A stretch of 64,000 nucleotides of DNA, from NCBI RefSeq assembly GCF_000472385.1, contig NZ_AWZU01000012.1, positions 62,001-126,000 on the forward strand, read 5' to 3'. The notes under the pieces were generated by a model. That model had not been told where the DNA came from. It was given only the letters and a program-made list of their open reading frames with translations, and did not search any database. A program made the translations under genes and the position numbers. This document shows, piece after piece, positions 55,589 to 64,000 of the stretch. This DNA comes from Bradyrhizobium sp. ARR65 (GTDB lineage Bacteria; Pseudomonadota; Alphaproteobacteria; Rhizobiales; Xanthobacteraceae). Within the stretch, counting starts at the first letter, position 1. The number at the start of each line of letters is the position of its first letter.

Positions 55589-56068
55589 TTAGGGAAGTTG
55601 GCGGACGTTCACCTCCGTTTCGATTGTTCCTGCCTTCTGGAACGCGATTGAGCAAGTGAACCGTTCGCCCGTCACGAGCGGCTGCCGGGTCTGGAGAAGC
55701 ATCACGTGATAGCCGTCCGGCTTGAGCACCGTGGTGCTGCCAGCGGCAAGCGGGATTTGCGGGATCATTCGCATCGCGGGCGCACCTTCGCCGCGATCTA
55801 CTGTATGCCTTTCGGAGAAATTTGCGACGGGGCATCTGACGCGCAGAAGCGCATCTGCGGCATCGGCTTCGTTGCGGATGGTCAGCAGCAGCGGCACATC
55901 GCTGCCGATCCGATCTGTCGCCGGAACCCACGCATCGACGATCCGCAGCGCCTCGTCGCCGGCGAGTAAGATCGAATGGCTCGCTATCAAACCGACTGCA
56001 ACGATGAGCAGCCCGCGTGCCGCAGCGGCAAGTGCCTTGCGCTTCACGATCGGCCACGTTGCCGACAT
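55589..56068 (-). CDS. Periplasmic PCuAC-family copper chaperone
   Basis: A 159-residue exported protein. A hydrophobic N-terminus (ARGLLIVAVGLIASHSILLAG) acts as signal or anchor. The domain starts ALRIVDAWVPATDRIG and ends FQKAGTIETEVNV. Copper ligands in this family follow H(M)x10Mx21HxM; here His in FSERHTV, Met in PAMRM and HVM in GYHVMLLQ fit roughly. The start at 56068 has GAGGACA upstream; the longer frame runs through unrelated upstream DNA. It lies 82 bases upstream of the PQQ dehydrogenase in the same direction. Confidence 0.8.
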   Translation of the reverse strand: MSATWPIVKRKALAAAARGLLIVAVGLIASHSILLAGDEALRIVDAWVPATDRIGSDVPLLLTIRNEADAADALLRVRCPVANFSERHTVDRGEGAPAMRMIPQIPLAAGSTTVLKPDGYHVMLLQTRQPLVTGERFTCSIAFQKAGTIETEVNVRQLP

Positions 56069-56986
56069 TGGTTTGTCCTCAGCCTTTCCAAACGCGTCAC
56101 GGGCGGACGTTGTGTCACAACAATCCTCGCGTCGCACGCCTGGACGTTTCCCCAAATACGCTTTGCTGAAGTTGAGTTGAAGTGACAATTGTGGCGGCAC
56201 GTCGATGACGCACTGCGAAGCATGATCGCCGATCCGACATTTCTGCCTTGTCCGTCTCGCATCGTTAAATCCTCTGCATCCGTGATGCCAGTGGTGCGAA
56301 CGGCGCTCGGGCTGGGATGCCAAGGCCCGGCATCGCAGGACCCGGCTGACATGCCTTCGTGTTCTCGCGGCGCGTGGCGTCCGAGCTGTGCCAGGAGCTT
56401 CGCCCTCTTAAGATCAGAGGGCGCAGGGAAGGCCGGGTGGCCGCTGCACCCGGGGCCCCCGCGCAAAGAAGGTTGCGCGAGCGCGCGTTGACCACAGGTA
56501 CAGGCGGTGATCACACCGGCCTTCCCTGCGCGAGTGGTTTACGGCTTACTTCGTGCTCTTCCCGGTGAACCAGGCTGATTGCCACCGTCGCCGGCGCGAT
56601 GCGTCAGCATCGTCCGCCAGCTTGACGCCTGCAAGGGCGCGTCAGAACCACACGACTTCGCCGTCCGCGAGAGAGGCCGCTCGTCCATCGGCCCCCCGCG
56701 TCCACCGCATTCCGCACCACGTTCGTGACGACGCGTAACGCCCCTCATGTCGGCGCGGAACGGAGAGGAGTAATCATCAATTTCTGAAAAAGCGAAAGGG
56801 GAATATTTTTGCGCTGGGATCTGGACGGCCCAAATCGGATTGAATTGCCTCGGCAAATTCGATTTTTCGCGCACGTGAAATTCGCAGGCTTTCGCGCCGT
56901 TCAGCGGGTGCGACAATCGAAAATTCAACTGGTTTGGCTGCCCGACGGGCGAATCGAGGGATCGCCGAGCGATATCCCCGCATCGA
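56069..56986. other. Gap of 918 bases without a gene
   Basis: Most of it is repeat copy B (56401-56890). The left part, 56069-56400, should contain the promoter of the copper-chaperone gene and shows no other feature. Between 56890 and 56986, a segment GCCCGACGGGCGAATC recalls one at 59800-59816. Confidence 0.5.
56401..56890 (-). repeat. Long dispersed non-coding repeat, copy B (inverted)
   Basis: The reverse complement of this stretch aligns over its length with 15815-16290. Shared blocks are CGCAGGGAAGGCCGG, TGACCACAGGTACAGGCGG, TGATTGCCACCGTCGCCGGC, ACACGACTTCGCCGTCCGCG and CACGTTCGTGACGACGCGTA. The end near 56771-56830 (AATTTCTGAAAA and GGCCCAAATC) also matches the other copy. It is opened by CGCCCTCTTAAGATCAGAGGGCG, a hairpin that has a divergent counterpart in copy A. 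Confidence 0.8.
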
Positions 56987-58183
56987 TCAGTTCGTCGAAC
57001 TGCGCATGATGCGTCCGACGCCATACTGATCTCCAACGCGGCTGACCTTGCCATCGGCAAAATCGATCTCGATCATGTCCTCCGACGAACCGATCAGGCC
57101 CACGGACTTGTGTGTGTGAGCGTCGAATATCTCGGTCGGATCATCGCTGCTCTTGTTGGGCGCGACATAAGCGTAGTTGCCTTCGATGTCGAAGGTAAGC
57201 CAATGTGCCCCGCGATGACTTTTCATGCTGATCCGCTCCACCAGGACCGGGGCCATCGGATCGCGCATGCTCCATACATAGATGTGCGGATCGCCCGCGC
57301 TGCTGCTCTGCCACACCTCGCGCTCATCGGGCGTCCAGCCAATCCCGTGCAGCAGCCCGGGCTCGCCGTGCGGATGCTCCGCAAGACCGGCGGTGACGAT
57401 GCGGCCGCTCTTGAGGTCGGCGACCTGCATCCCCCACAGGCCGGTCACGTTGTTCACCACGTAGCGGCTCGTGCCATCAACCGCGTAGGGGCCGAGAATG
57501 CCCGCGTAAGGGCCGGTGCGTGAGACCGCGTAGCTCTGCGGATCGATCAAATAGAGGTATTTCCCGCTTCCGTCCTCGGCCTTGGTCTCCTGAAAGAGCG
57601 GCCCGGAAACCGGGAAGAGGGTGTCGTGCGATCGATTAGAGAAATACACCTTGCGAACGGCATCACCCGTGCTGGCGTCCAGGACATTGATAAAGGGGGC
57701 CGAGCCGTCTTCCGAAGTCGGAACGTACAAGAGCTGCCCGCCCGGATGAATCGCCAGCCGATCGACGTCGGGATCGATGGCGCGATTCCAGAGCACTCCA
57801 TCCTTGTAGACATCGAGGCAGTAGATCATCCCGACGCCCGAGCGGTTGCGGTAGGCCACGTAGAGCCGGCCGGTCGCCGTGCTGGCGGCGACCCCTCTCA
57901 CGTCGTCCACCTCGCGAACGGTCTCGATGGTCTTAACAAGGCGATGCCCGGCGCTGATGTCGTAGACCGATATCGAGCCCCGTGTGGTCGCCGCCTGATT
58001 GACTGCGTAGAGGAAACGCCCGGTGCGCGGTTCGTGTGCGGCAAGCATTGGGCTCTCCGTCGACGTGCTGCTCGTTGATGCAGCGAGAGGTGTGGCCGCG
58101 GCGCTGCCGACCCTAGACCCGATCATTACGGTCGCCATGGCAACCGCGCAGGCAAGTCGAATCCGGTGCTGTCCAGCTGTCAT
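56987..58183 (-). CDS. Secreted beta-propeller protein, YncE/lactonase-like
   Basis: A 398-residue exported protein with a signal peptide (LACAVAMATVMIGSRVGSAAA). The body is a string of roughly 45-residue repeats such as GRFLYAVNQAATTRGSISVYD, GRLYVAYRNRSGVGMIYCLD and GGQLLYVPTSEDGSAPFINV, which read as propeller blades of the YncE/YVTN type. No enzymatic motif is evident. The start at 58183 has GGGAGACGGG upstream. It could bind or sense something in the periplasm; the function is unknown. Confidence 0.78.
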   Translation of the reverse strand: MTAGQHRIRLACAVAMATVMIGSRVGSAAATPLAASTSSTSTESPMLAAHEPRTGRFLYAVNQAATTRGSISVYDISAGHRLVKTIETVREVDDVRGVAASTATGRLYVAYRNRSGVGMIYCLDVYKDGVLWNRAIDPDVDRLAIHPGGQLLYVPTSEDGSAPFINVLDASTGDAVRKVYFSNRSHDTLFPVSGPLFQETKAEDGSGKYLYLIDPQSYAVSRTGPYAGILGPYAVDGTSRYVVNNVTGLWGMQVADLKSGRIVTAGLAEHPHGEPGLLHGIGWTPDEREVWQSSSAGDPHIYVWSMRDPMAPVLVERISMKSHRGAHWLTFDIEGNYAYVAPNKSSDDPTEIFDAHTHKSVGLIGSSEDMIEIDFADGKVSRVGDQYGVGRIMRSSTN

Positions 58184-58409
58184 CCGCCCGTCTCCCGAAG
58201 CGCGAACGCGATCAATAACCGTAAGGCATTTTGCGCAATGCCGGTATCCTCCTTCCGGCATCAGTGCGATCGTTGAGCGCGTAGGCGCAATCGCGCCAGC
58301 GTAACGCGGATAAACCGCTTGTTGCCTGCCTTGCCAGCCAACAATCGATGGAACATCATCGCCGCCTACCCGCAGCCATTAGGCAAAACAACGAACAAGG
58401 GAGGAAAGC

Positions 58410-59705
58410 ATGAAAGCTGCGCTGAGACTGCTGCTTGTCACGACGACCTTGGTTCTCGCCGGTCACGCCTTTGCAGAGGTACTACCAACCGCGGAGCCCG
58501 TAACCGTCGATGTTTCGCCGGACCGGCTCTCCCGCATTCGGACGGTATTGCAAAAGGAGATCGACGCTGATCGCATGCCCGGCGCAGTCGTGATGATCGC
58601 TCGCCGAGGCCAGTTGATTTATTCCGAAGCGATCGGGTTCCAGGACAAGGCGGCCAGCAAGCCAATGACCAAGGATGCGATCTTCCGCATCTATTCCATG
58701 ACGAAACCCCTGACTTCGGTTGCCGCCATGATGCTGGTCGAGGAAGGCAGGATGCAGCTCACTGATCCGGTCGCGAAGTTCCTGCCGCAGTTCGCCAAGA
58801 TGGAGGTGCTTGTCACGGACAAGGATGGCAAGACCACGCGGGAGACCGCCAAGCATCAAATGACCATTCAGGATCTCTTCAGGCATACGGCAGGCTTCAC
58901 GTACGGAGAATTCTCGAATGTCCCGGAAATCAAAGCGGCCTACGCAGAAGCAAAGCTTTACCGGCCCGACATCACCGCAGAATCCCGCATGATCACGCCG
59001 GATCAATTCGTCACCGGCATCGCCAAAGCGCCACTGGTGCACGAGCCGGGCACGACATGGGAGTACAGCATGGCCGTCGATGTGCTCGGGCGCGTCGTCG
59101 AAGCGATCTCGGGTCAGCGGCTCTCGGCATTTCTCGATGAGCGGCTGTTCCGCCCCCTCAACATGGCCGACACAGGCTTCAAGGTTCCTGAGGCGCAATG
59201 GAGCCGCATCGCTGAGCCGTTGCCGAAAAATCCGCTCACGGGCGCCCCTAATGACGTCATGCTCGATGTGAAGATCGACCCCTTGAATGACTCCGGCGGT
59301 GGCGGCGCGGTGTCGACTGCCGCCGACTATTTGCGCTTCTGTCAAATGATGCTGAATGGTGGCTCGCTGGATGGCCGCAGGTACCTGAGCCCAACCAGCG
59401 TGAAGCTGATGACCTCAGATCACTTGGGCAATCGCCCTGGATCACCTCTTACACCTGGCGCTCTTCTAATGGGTGTGGATGGCTATACGTTCGGACTCGG
59501 CTTTATGGTTCGACAAGGACCAGGGCTTGCCGGTGTACCCGGCTCTGAGGGCGAGTACATGTGGGCTGGTGCCGGTGGAACATTCTTCTGGATAGATCCG
59601 AAAGAGCAACTCGCCGTTGTTTACATGGCGCAAACACCAGGTGCCATCCGGCCGTACTACCGCCGGATGATCAAAGCGCTGGTGGCTCAGGCGTTGGATA
59701 AGTGA
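58410..59705 (+). CDS. Periplasmic serine hydrolase of the class C beta-lactamase/esterase family
   Basis: A 431-residue exported protein with a Sec signal (RLLLVTTTLVLAGHAFA). The catalytic Ser96-x-x-Lys99 pair is in IYSMTKPLTS. A second conserved region, TTWEYSMAVDVLGRVVE, supplies the Tyr of the YxS/YxN motif, and GAGGTFFWIDP is the third. The pattern is that of EstB-like esterases and D-aminopeptidases as well as AmpC. Antibiotic resistance cannot be inferred. It is divergent from the propeller gene. Confidence 0.85.
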   Translation: MKAALRLLLVTTTLVLAGHAFAEVLPTAEPVTVDVSPDRLSRIRTVLQKEIDADRMPGAVVMIARRGQLIYSEAIGFQDKAASKPMTKDAIFRIYSMTKPLTSVAAMMLVEEGRMQLTDPVAKFLPQFAKMEVLVTDKDGKTTRETAKHQMTIQDLFRHTAGFTYGEFSNVPEIKAAYAEAKLYRPDITAESRMITPDQFVTGIAKAPLVHEPGTTWEYSMAVDVLGRVVEAISGQRLSAFLDERLFRPLNMADTGFKVPEAQWSRIAEPLPKNPLTGAPNDVMLDVKIDPLNDSGGGGAVSTAADYLRFCQMMLNGGSLDGRRYLSPTSVKLMTSDHLGNRPGSPLTPGALLMGVDGYTFGLGFMVRQGPGLAGVPGSEGEYMWAGAGGTFFWIDPKEQLAVVYMAQTPGAIRPYYRRMIKALVAQALDK

Positions 59706-60276
59706 CGTAGCGATAGCCGCAGGCGGACCATCACGTGCGCCTGTGGCCCTGATAGGCGGCGAGCGGCCTGTGAGAACCAAAAGTCCAACCGATTTGCGCA
59801 CCCGGCGGGCGAATCGGTTGTGCCGCCCACCGGATGCGATTGTTACGAATGTAACTGGTGATCGCTGATGCGGCTGAAATCCGCCAGCGCGGCCGATCAC
59901 AAAGGGGCCTTCATCGCGTGAATGATTTGGCTCTTCGTCCACGATCTCAACTTTGTGAGACAGTTTGACGGCTCGATTGAGCTAACGCTGGCAAAAAGCT
60001 GCGACGCGATGGCGTCACCATAGCGCGGCCGCGCAGCGCTGGCCTCCGCATGTCACCGATCCGCTCCGAGCAGATGTTGGAGGATGTGCGACGAAGATCA
60101 ATTTTGAAATAACTGCAGGGCAATTGAGGGCGGCCCTAACGAGCCTCACTGAATTGTCACGCTGGGGAGATATCGCGCCTGCTTTCTATCACTGGCGCGA
60201 ATTGTCACCCGGCGTATAAGATCACCAACAGCGGACCAGAGGTCCAAGACCGAACCAATGGGAGCCAGCGAGGGCA
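59706..60276. other. Gap of 571 bases before the histidine kinase, with one hairpin
   Basis: The only clear structure is CAACCGATT (59786-59794) paired with AATCGGTTG (59812-59820), about 80 bases after the hydrolase stop, a possible terminator without a U run. The rest shows no reading frame with family features. The right end carries GAGGG just before the kinase ATG. Confidence 0.5.
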
Positions 60277-61629
60277 ATGAGACGAGCAGCTCGGACGAGA
60301 AGCATGGCCGGCCGGCGCACGCCGCGCCCGCGCCTTCCATCTCGGTTGGAGCTGCGAGAGCAGGTTGCCGAATTGGTTGCGCAGCAGGCGGCGATGTCTG
60401 AAGTGCTCCGCGCAATCGCCAGCTCGCCGCACGACCTGCAGCCGGTCTTCGAGACAATCCTCGACAGCGCCACGCGGCTCTGCCGGGTCGAGTCGGCTGC
60501 CTTGCGCCTCTCCGAAGAGGGGGGAGCGCGCCGCGTCGCACAGCGACTCGCTCCGGATGCTGCCGCGCGGTGGACAGGACCGCCGACCCTGGCGCCGCGA
60601 GGCACCTTTCTCGGCGATCTCGCTACCAGAAAGACGGCCCTCCACATTCCCGATATCGCGCAGCATGAAAGCTATCTTCGGGGTGACCCCACCGTCGTGG
60701 CCGGCGTCGATTTGGCTGGACTTCGAACACAGCTCTCCGTGCCGCTGTTAAAGGACGATCATGTCATCGGATATATCGGCCTTGCACGGCGCCGCCGGCA
60801 GCCGTTCACGGACCGAGAGATCGCGCTCGTCACTGACTTCGCGAGGCAAGCGACCATTGCGCTGGACATAACTCGTCGCGAGCGCGAACTTCGTAAGGTC
60901 CAGAGTGAGCTGGCACGCGCGAACCGCGTTGCCATCCTTGGCCAACTCGCCGCCTCGATCGCTCATGAGCTCAGGCAGCCATTGACCAGCCTGGCCGCGA
61001 ACGGCGACGCCGGCCTGAACTGGCTTGCAATGCAGCCGCCCAATCTTGGACAGGCAAAACGCTCTTTCGAAGCCATCGTCGCCGACAGCCGCCGTGCAAA
61101 CAGCATCGTAAATGGCTTGATGGGTCTTACGAAGAAGAAGGCTCCGCGCAAGGAGTGTCTGGACATCAACCACGCGATCATGGAGGTCGCTGCACTGATC
61201 CAAAGCGAAGCCCTCAAGAATGGCGTGTCGATAGACACGCGGCTCGCGCCCCGCCTGCCACCCCTGCGGGGCGACCGGGTGCAACTGCAGCAGGTGATTC
61301 TAAATCTGACCGTCAATGCCATTCAGGCGATGAGCAGCCTCTCGGGGAGCAAGCGAGAGCTGGAGATCAGCACCGAGAGAACGGAGAACGGCGTGCGAGT
61401 TGCGTGCCGGGACACCGGTCCAGGGTTGACGCCGGAGAGCCTGGACCGGCTCTTTGAGCCATTCTACACGACAAGGCCTGACGGCGTCGGCTTGGGATTA
61501 TCGATCTGCCGCTCCATCGTCCAAGCACACGGAGGACGACTGTGGGCGACCGCGGCCGAGCCGAACGGCGCTTTGTTTCAGTTCACGATCCCTGCCGATC
61601 AAGGCCCAGGTGCCGATCAGGAACCATGA
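60277..61629 (+). CDS. Soluble GAF-domain sensor histidine kinase
   Basis: A 450-residue kinase with no membrane helix. Residues 1-25 are basic. Residues 26-45 are a short coiled coil (REQVAELVAQQAAM). About 50-200 form a GAF domain (LQPVFETILDSATRLC, LRTQLSVPLLKDDHVIGYIGL). The phosphoacceptor His230 is in AASIAHELRQPLTSL. The ATPase has N-box LNLTVNAIQAMS, G1 CRDTGPGLTP and G2 RPDGVGLGLSICRSIV. No response regulator is adjacent, so it is an orphan in this window. It converges on the cyclase gene. Confidence 0.88.
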   Translation: MRRAARTRSMAGRRTPRPRLPSRLELREQVAELVAQQAAMSEVLRAIASSPHDLQPVFETILDSATRLCRVESAALRLSEEGGARRVAQRLAPDAAARWTGPPTLAPRGTFLGDLATRKTALHIPDIAQHESYLRGDPTVVAGVDLAGLRTQLSVPLLKDDHVIGYIGLARRRRQPFTDREIALVTDFARQATIALDITRRERELRKVQSELARANRVAILGQLAASIAHELRQPLTSLAANGDAGLNWLAMQPPNLGQAKRSFEAIVADSRRANSIVNGLMGLTKKKAPRKECLDINHAIMEVAALIQSEALKNGVSIDTRLAPRLPPLRGDRVQLQQVILNLTVNAIQAMSSLSGSKRELEISTERTENGVRVACRDTGPGLTPESLDRLFEPFYTTRPDGVGLGLSICRSIVQAHGGRLWATAAEPNGALFQFTIPADQGPGADQEP

Positions 61630-61653
61630 GCTATCGGCAACGTGGCCCCGGCC

Positions 61654-62853
61654 TCAGCCATCATACGCAAACAGTTCGATTGGTTCACTGAAGCCCCGCA
61701 CCGGATATTCGCCGACGCGCTCGAGATCGAAATCGCTTTGCACGAAGTCGGCGAACGCGCGGGACAGCAGCACCTTTCGACCGAGTTGTTTGGTCAGGGC
61801 TTCGAGACGCGAAGCCATATTCACCGCGGGACCGATCACCGTGAAGTCGAGCCGGCTGCGCGAGCCGATATTGCCGTACATGACGTCTCCGACGTGGACG
61901 CCGATACCGTAGTTCAGCGGCACACGACCGGTTTCGCTGTTCTTTTGGTTCAGGGCAATCATGGACTGACGGGCCTCGGTAACCGCGTGCAACAGATTTG
62001 CGCAGGCCGAGGGCTGGCTGAGCGGAAAAATGGCCAGAAGACCGTCACCCATAAATTTCAGTATTTCCCCGCCATGTCGCGCGATCGGCTCCGAGATCGC
62101 GTCAAAATAGTCGTTCAGAAGATCGATGACGTCATCGCGCGGCCAGTTATCGGAGATCGCAGTGAAATCGCGCAGATCGCAGATCATGATGGCGGCGCGT
62201 ACGGTTGTCCCGCTTCCGCGCCTGGTGGCGCCAGCCAGAATGAGTTCGCCGGCATGGGACCCGACATACGTTTCGAGCAGCGTTCGCGCCAGCCGGTTCT
62301 TGACACGGATTTCGCTGACCAGCGCCAGAAGCGGCAACAGTCTCGACAGGCTGGCGATCTGCGTGTCGTCGAAACCACCTGGCCGGTCGGTTGCAAAGGT
62401 CACCATGTGGCGCTTGCCTAGGGTATGATACAGCGGCCACGCCACATAGTCGGTCAAGCCCTTGGCCCGCATCTCATCATAGACGGCGTGCTTACGGCCC
62501 ACCGACGGATCGCGTTCGAGATTTTCGCGCACCTCGGCGGCACCCTCATGGATTTCGTTTGCGGGACTGCCGATGTATTCGGATCGTCCCCTGACGTCGT
62601 AATCGACTCTCGCAATCTCGGCCTCGCGCATTCCGTCGGCCCACATGATCCGGGCGCCAAGCCATTGCGGGTGGTGGATCAGGAAATGAAGCGACGCCCG
62701 CTTGACGGGAATGCCGGCTCGCTGAAGACGGATACATAGCTCGGCGAAAATATTGTCGATGAAGCGTTCATCGCGCGTGTGGTTTGTCAACCACTGCACA
62801 ACGTCGTTCTCGGAATAGTCAGCGCCGGCATCGATGTTTGGCGGCGAGTTCAT
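61654..62853 (-). CDS. Soluble class III adenylate/guanylate cyclase
   Basis: A 399-residue cytoplasmic cyclase. About residues 30-200 resemble an input domain of the GAF type, with HHPQWLGARIMWADG. The catalytic domain begins near 215: metal Asp226 in MICDLRDFTAIS and Asp270 in KFMGDGLLAIF, Lys266 as a candidate base-recognition residue, and LDFTVIGPAVNMASRLEAL with the transition-state Asn and Arg. The residue set looks adenylate-type but base choice is not proved. The start at 62853 has GAGGAG upstream. Confidence 0.88.
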   Translation of the reverse strand: MNSPPNIDAGADYSENDVVQWLTNHTRDERFIDNIFAELCIRLQRAGIPVKRASLHFLIHHPQWLGARIMWADGMREAEIARVDYDVRGRSEYIGSPANEIHEGAAEVRENLERDPSVGRKHAVYDEMRAKGLTDYVAWPLYHTLGKRHMVTFATDRPGGFDDTQIASLSRLLPLLALVSEIRVKNRLARTLLETYVGSHAGELILAGATRRGSGTTVRAAIMICDLRDFTAISDNWPRDDVIDLLNDYFDAISEPIARHGGEILKFMGDGLLAIFPLSQPSACANLLHAVTEARQSMIALNQKNSETGRVPLNYGIGVHVGDVMYGNIGSRSRLDFTVIGPAVNMASRLEALTKQLGRKVLLSRAFADFVQSDFDLERVGEYPVRGFSEPIELFAYDG

Positions 62854-63163
62854 ATCCTGCTCCTCAGTGGTGACCTGGATTGATGGTATACGACATCTCG
62901 CGTCCGCGCTCGACGGAGAAGTCCGCCCGCAATTTGCTTGCGCCAGCGGGGCTGCCGGTCGCGGGGCTTTGGCGGATGGAGCGCACGGGCCGCGGCCGCA
63001 GTCGGCCATTGGATCGGAATAGCGCCACACTTGTTACTCCCGGCGTTCGATTTCCGGTGCCAAAACCATCTCGCCACTAACAACGCGCGATGAGCGGCGA
63101 ATGGTGCCGCGCCTGCAACCTGGCGACGCGGGCATTCGCCCAAATCAGGAGGTTTGAGGAGCC
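62854..63163. other. Divergent gap of 310 bases between cyclase and DUF899 genes
   Basis: It should contain both promoters. I see no gene, palindromic repeat or terminator. The right end carries AGGAGG and GAGGAG before the DUF899 ATG. Confidence 0.5.
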
Positions 63164-63961
63164 ATGACTACATCAGCCGAGAACGGACGGAAGGGCGGAC
63201 AGCCTGCCATGCAAACACCACCTGTCGTGTCGCCGCAGGCCTGGGAGGCGGCCCGCCAGCAGTTGCTCGTGAAGGAAAAGGCCCTGACGAAGGCCCGCGA
63301 CGCTTTGGCCGCCGAACGACGGCGGATGCCGTGGATGGCCGTGGAGAAAGCGTATGCGTTCGAGGGTCCTGCGGGAAAGGTCAGCCTGCTCGACCTGTTC
63401 GACGGCCGGCGTCAGTTGATCGTCTACCGGGCATTCTTCGAGCCGGGGGTATATGGCTGGCCCGACCACGCCTGCCGCGGCTGCTCCATGGTGGCCGATC
63501 AGGTCGCCCACGTCGCCCATCTGAACGCCCGCGATACGACCCTCGTCTTCGTCTCCCGTGCGCCGCAGGCGGACATCGCGCGGTTGAAGTCGCGGATGGG
63601 CTGGCAGATACCGTGGTTCACCATCACAGACGGCTTCGACGCCGACTTCGGCGTGGGCGAGTGGCACGGTACGAACGTGTTCTATCGCGACGGCGACCGC
63701 GTGTTCCGCACCTACTTTATCGACAACCGCGGCGACGAACAGATGGGGAGCACCTGGAACTACCTCGATATCACGCCGCTGGGCCGGCAGGAGGTCTGGG
63801 AGGATTCGCCCGAGGGTTATCCTCAGACTCCGACCTACAAATGGTGGAACTGGCACGACGCTTACGTGGCGGACGCACCGCCCGACAAGAAGTGGGTCGA
63901 GGTGTCGGACGCCGGAGAGGCGGCATTCCGGAATAAGAACCAGCAGGGCCAAAGCTCCTGA
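63164..63961 (+). CDS. DUF899 thioredoxin-like protein
   Basis: A 265-residue cytoplasmic protein. The N-terminal third is helical (AWEAARQQLLVKEKALTKARD). The thioredoxin-like part holds MPWMAVEKAYAFEGPAGKVSLLDLF, then CRGCSMVADQV with a CxxC pair, FVSRAPQADIARLKSRMGW, NVFYRDGDRVFRTYFIDNRG and TWNYLDITPLGRQEVWEDSPEG, all typical of DUF899 (AhpC/Tsa-like). Members are presumed redox proteins without a proven substrate. The start has AGGAGG upstream. It is the last gene; 39 non-coding bases follow. Confidence 0.85.
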   Translation: MTTSAENGRKGGQPAMQTPPVVSPQAWEAARQQLLVKEKALTKARDALAAERRRMPWMAVEKAYAFEGPAGKVSLLDLFDGRRQLIVYRAFFEPGVYGWPDHACRGCSMVADQVAHVAHLNARDTTLVFVSRAPQADIARLKSRMGWQIPWFTITDGFDADFGVGEWHGTNVFYRDGDRVFRTYFIDNRGDEQMGSTWNYLDITPLGRQEVWEDSPEGYPQTPTYKWWNWHDAYVADAPPDKKWVEVSDAGEAAFRNKNQQGQSS

Positions 63962-64000
63962 TGTCCAAGGCAACCTGTCTTACCTTCCGCAAACCGCGAG

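Overview
The window looks like a chromosomal segment of an alphaproteobacterium close to Bradyrhizobium or Rhodopseudomonas. The grounds are a high-GC coding style with long antisense shadow frames, a hopanoid cluster (hpnCDE, hpnG, hpnH, ispH, hpnN, hpnO), and many imperfect-palindrome intergenic repeats of the kind common in Bradyrhizobium. I see no rRNA, tRNA, CRISPR array, insertion sequence or prophage. All genus-level and family-level calls rest on reading the sequence, not on a search.

Layout. (1) 1-15629 is mainly catabolic. A minus-strand homoprotocatechuate meta-cleavage operon (hpaH, hpaF, hpaE, hpaD, an FAH-family protein and a truncated TPP enzyme) is divergent from a MarR regulator (hpaR), with a 16-bp perfect palindrome between them. 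A plus-strand branched-chain-type ABC transporter (one protein fuses permease and ATPase), a malate/lactate-type dehydrogenase, the hpaI aldolase, an altronate-dehydratase-like protein and a CBS-BON protein follow. (2) 16563-23290 is a three-gene cluster: a transglutaminase-DUF2126 protein, a circularly permuted ATP-grasp/alpha-E fusion, and a second transglutaminase. Its biochemistry is, to my knowledge, unassigned. (3) 23966-32466 holds a chemoreceptor and then eutB, a B12-binding radical SAM protein that looks like the hopanoid C-2 methylase HpnP, eutC, and an MMPL exporter.

(4) 33556-45124 is the hopanoid locus. hpnC, hpnD and hpnE make squalene from farnesyl diphosphate; hpnH and hpnG extend the side chain; hpnO makes the amino form; hpnN exports; ispH feeds the isoprenoid supply. 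The squalene-hopene cyclase gene (shc/hpnF), which commonly sits between hpnE and hpnG, is absent: only 256 non-coding bases lie there. hpnG and hpnH converge and overlap by 60 bp.

(5) 45220-49366 carries an ECF sigma factor with its anti-sigma factor, behind a cupredoxin and a Tat-exported metallophosphoesterase, then a metallo-beta-lactamase-fold protein. (6) 49392-52321 has a GMC oxidoreductase divergent from an M20 amidohydrolase. (7) 52501-56068 is a PQQ alcohol dehydrogenase module whose active site has the Asp-x-Asp pair of lanthanide-dependent enzymes, with a cytochrome c, a secreted protein and a PCuAC-like copper chaperone. (8) 56987-63961 holds a beta-propeller protein, a serine hydrolase, a GAF histidine kinase, a soluble class III cyclase and a DUF899 protein. 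Two inverted copies of a roughly 480-bp non-coding repeat lie at 15815-16290 and 56401-56890.
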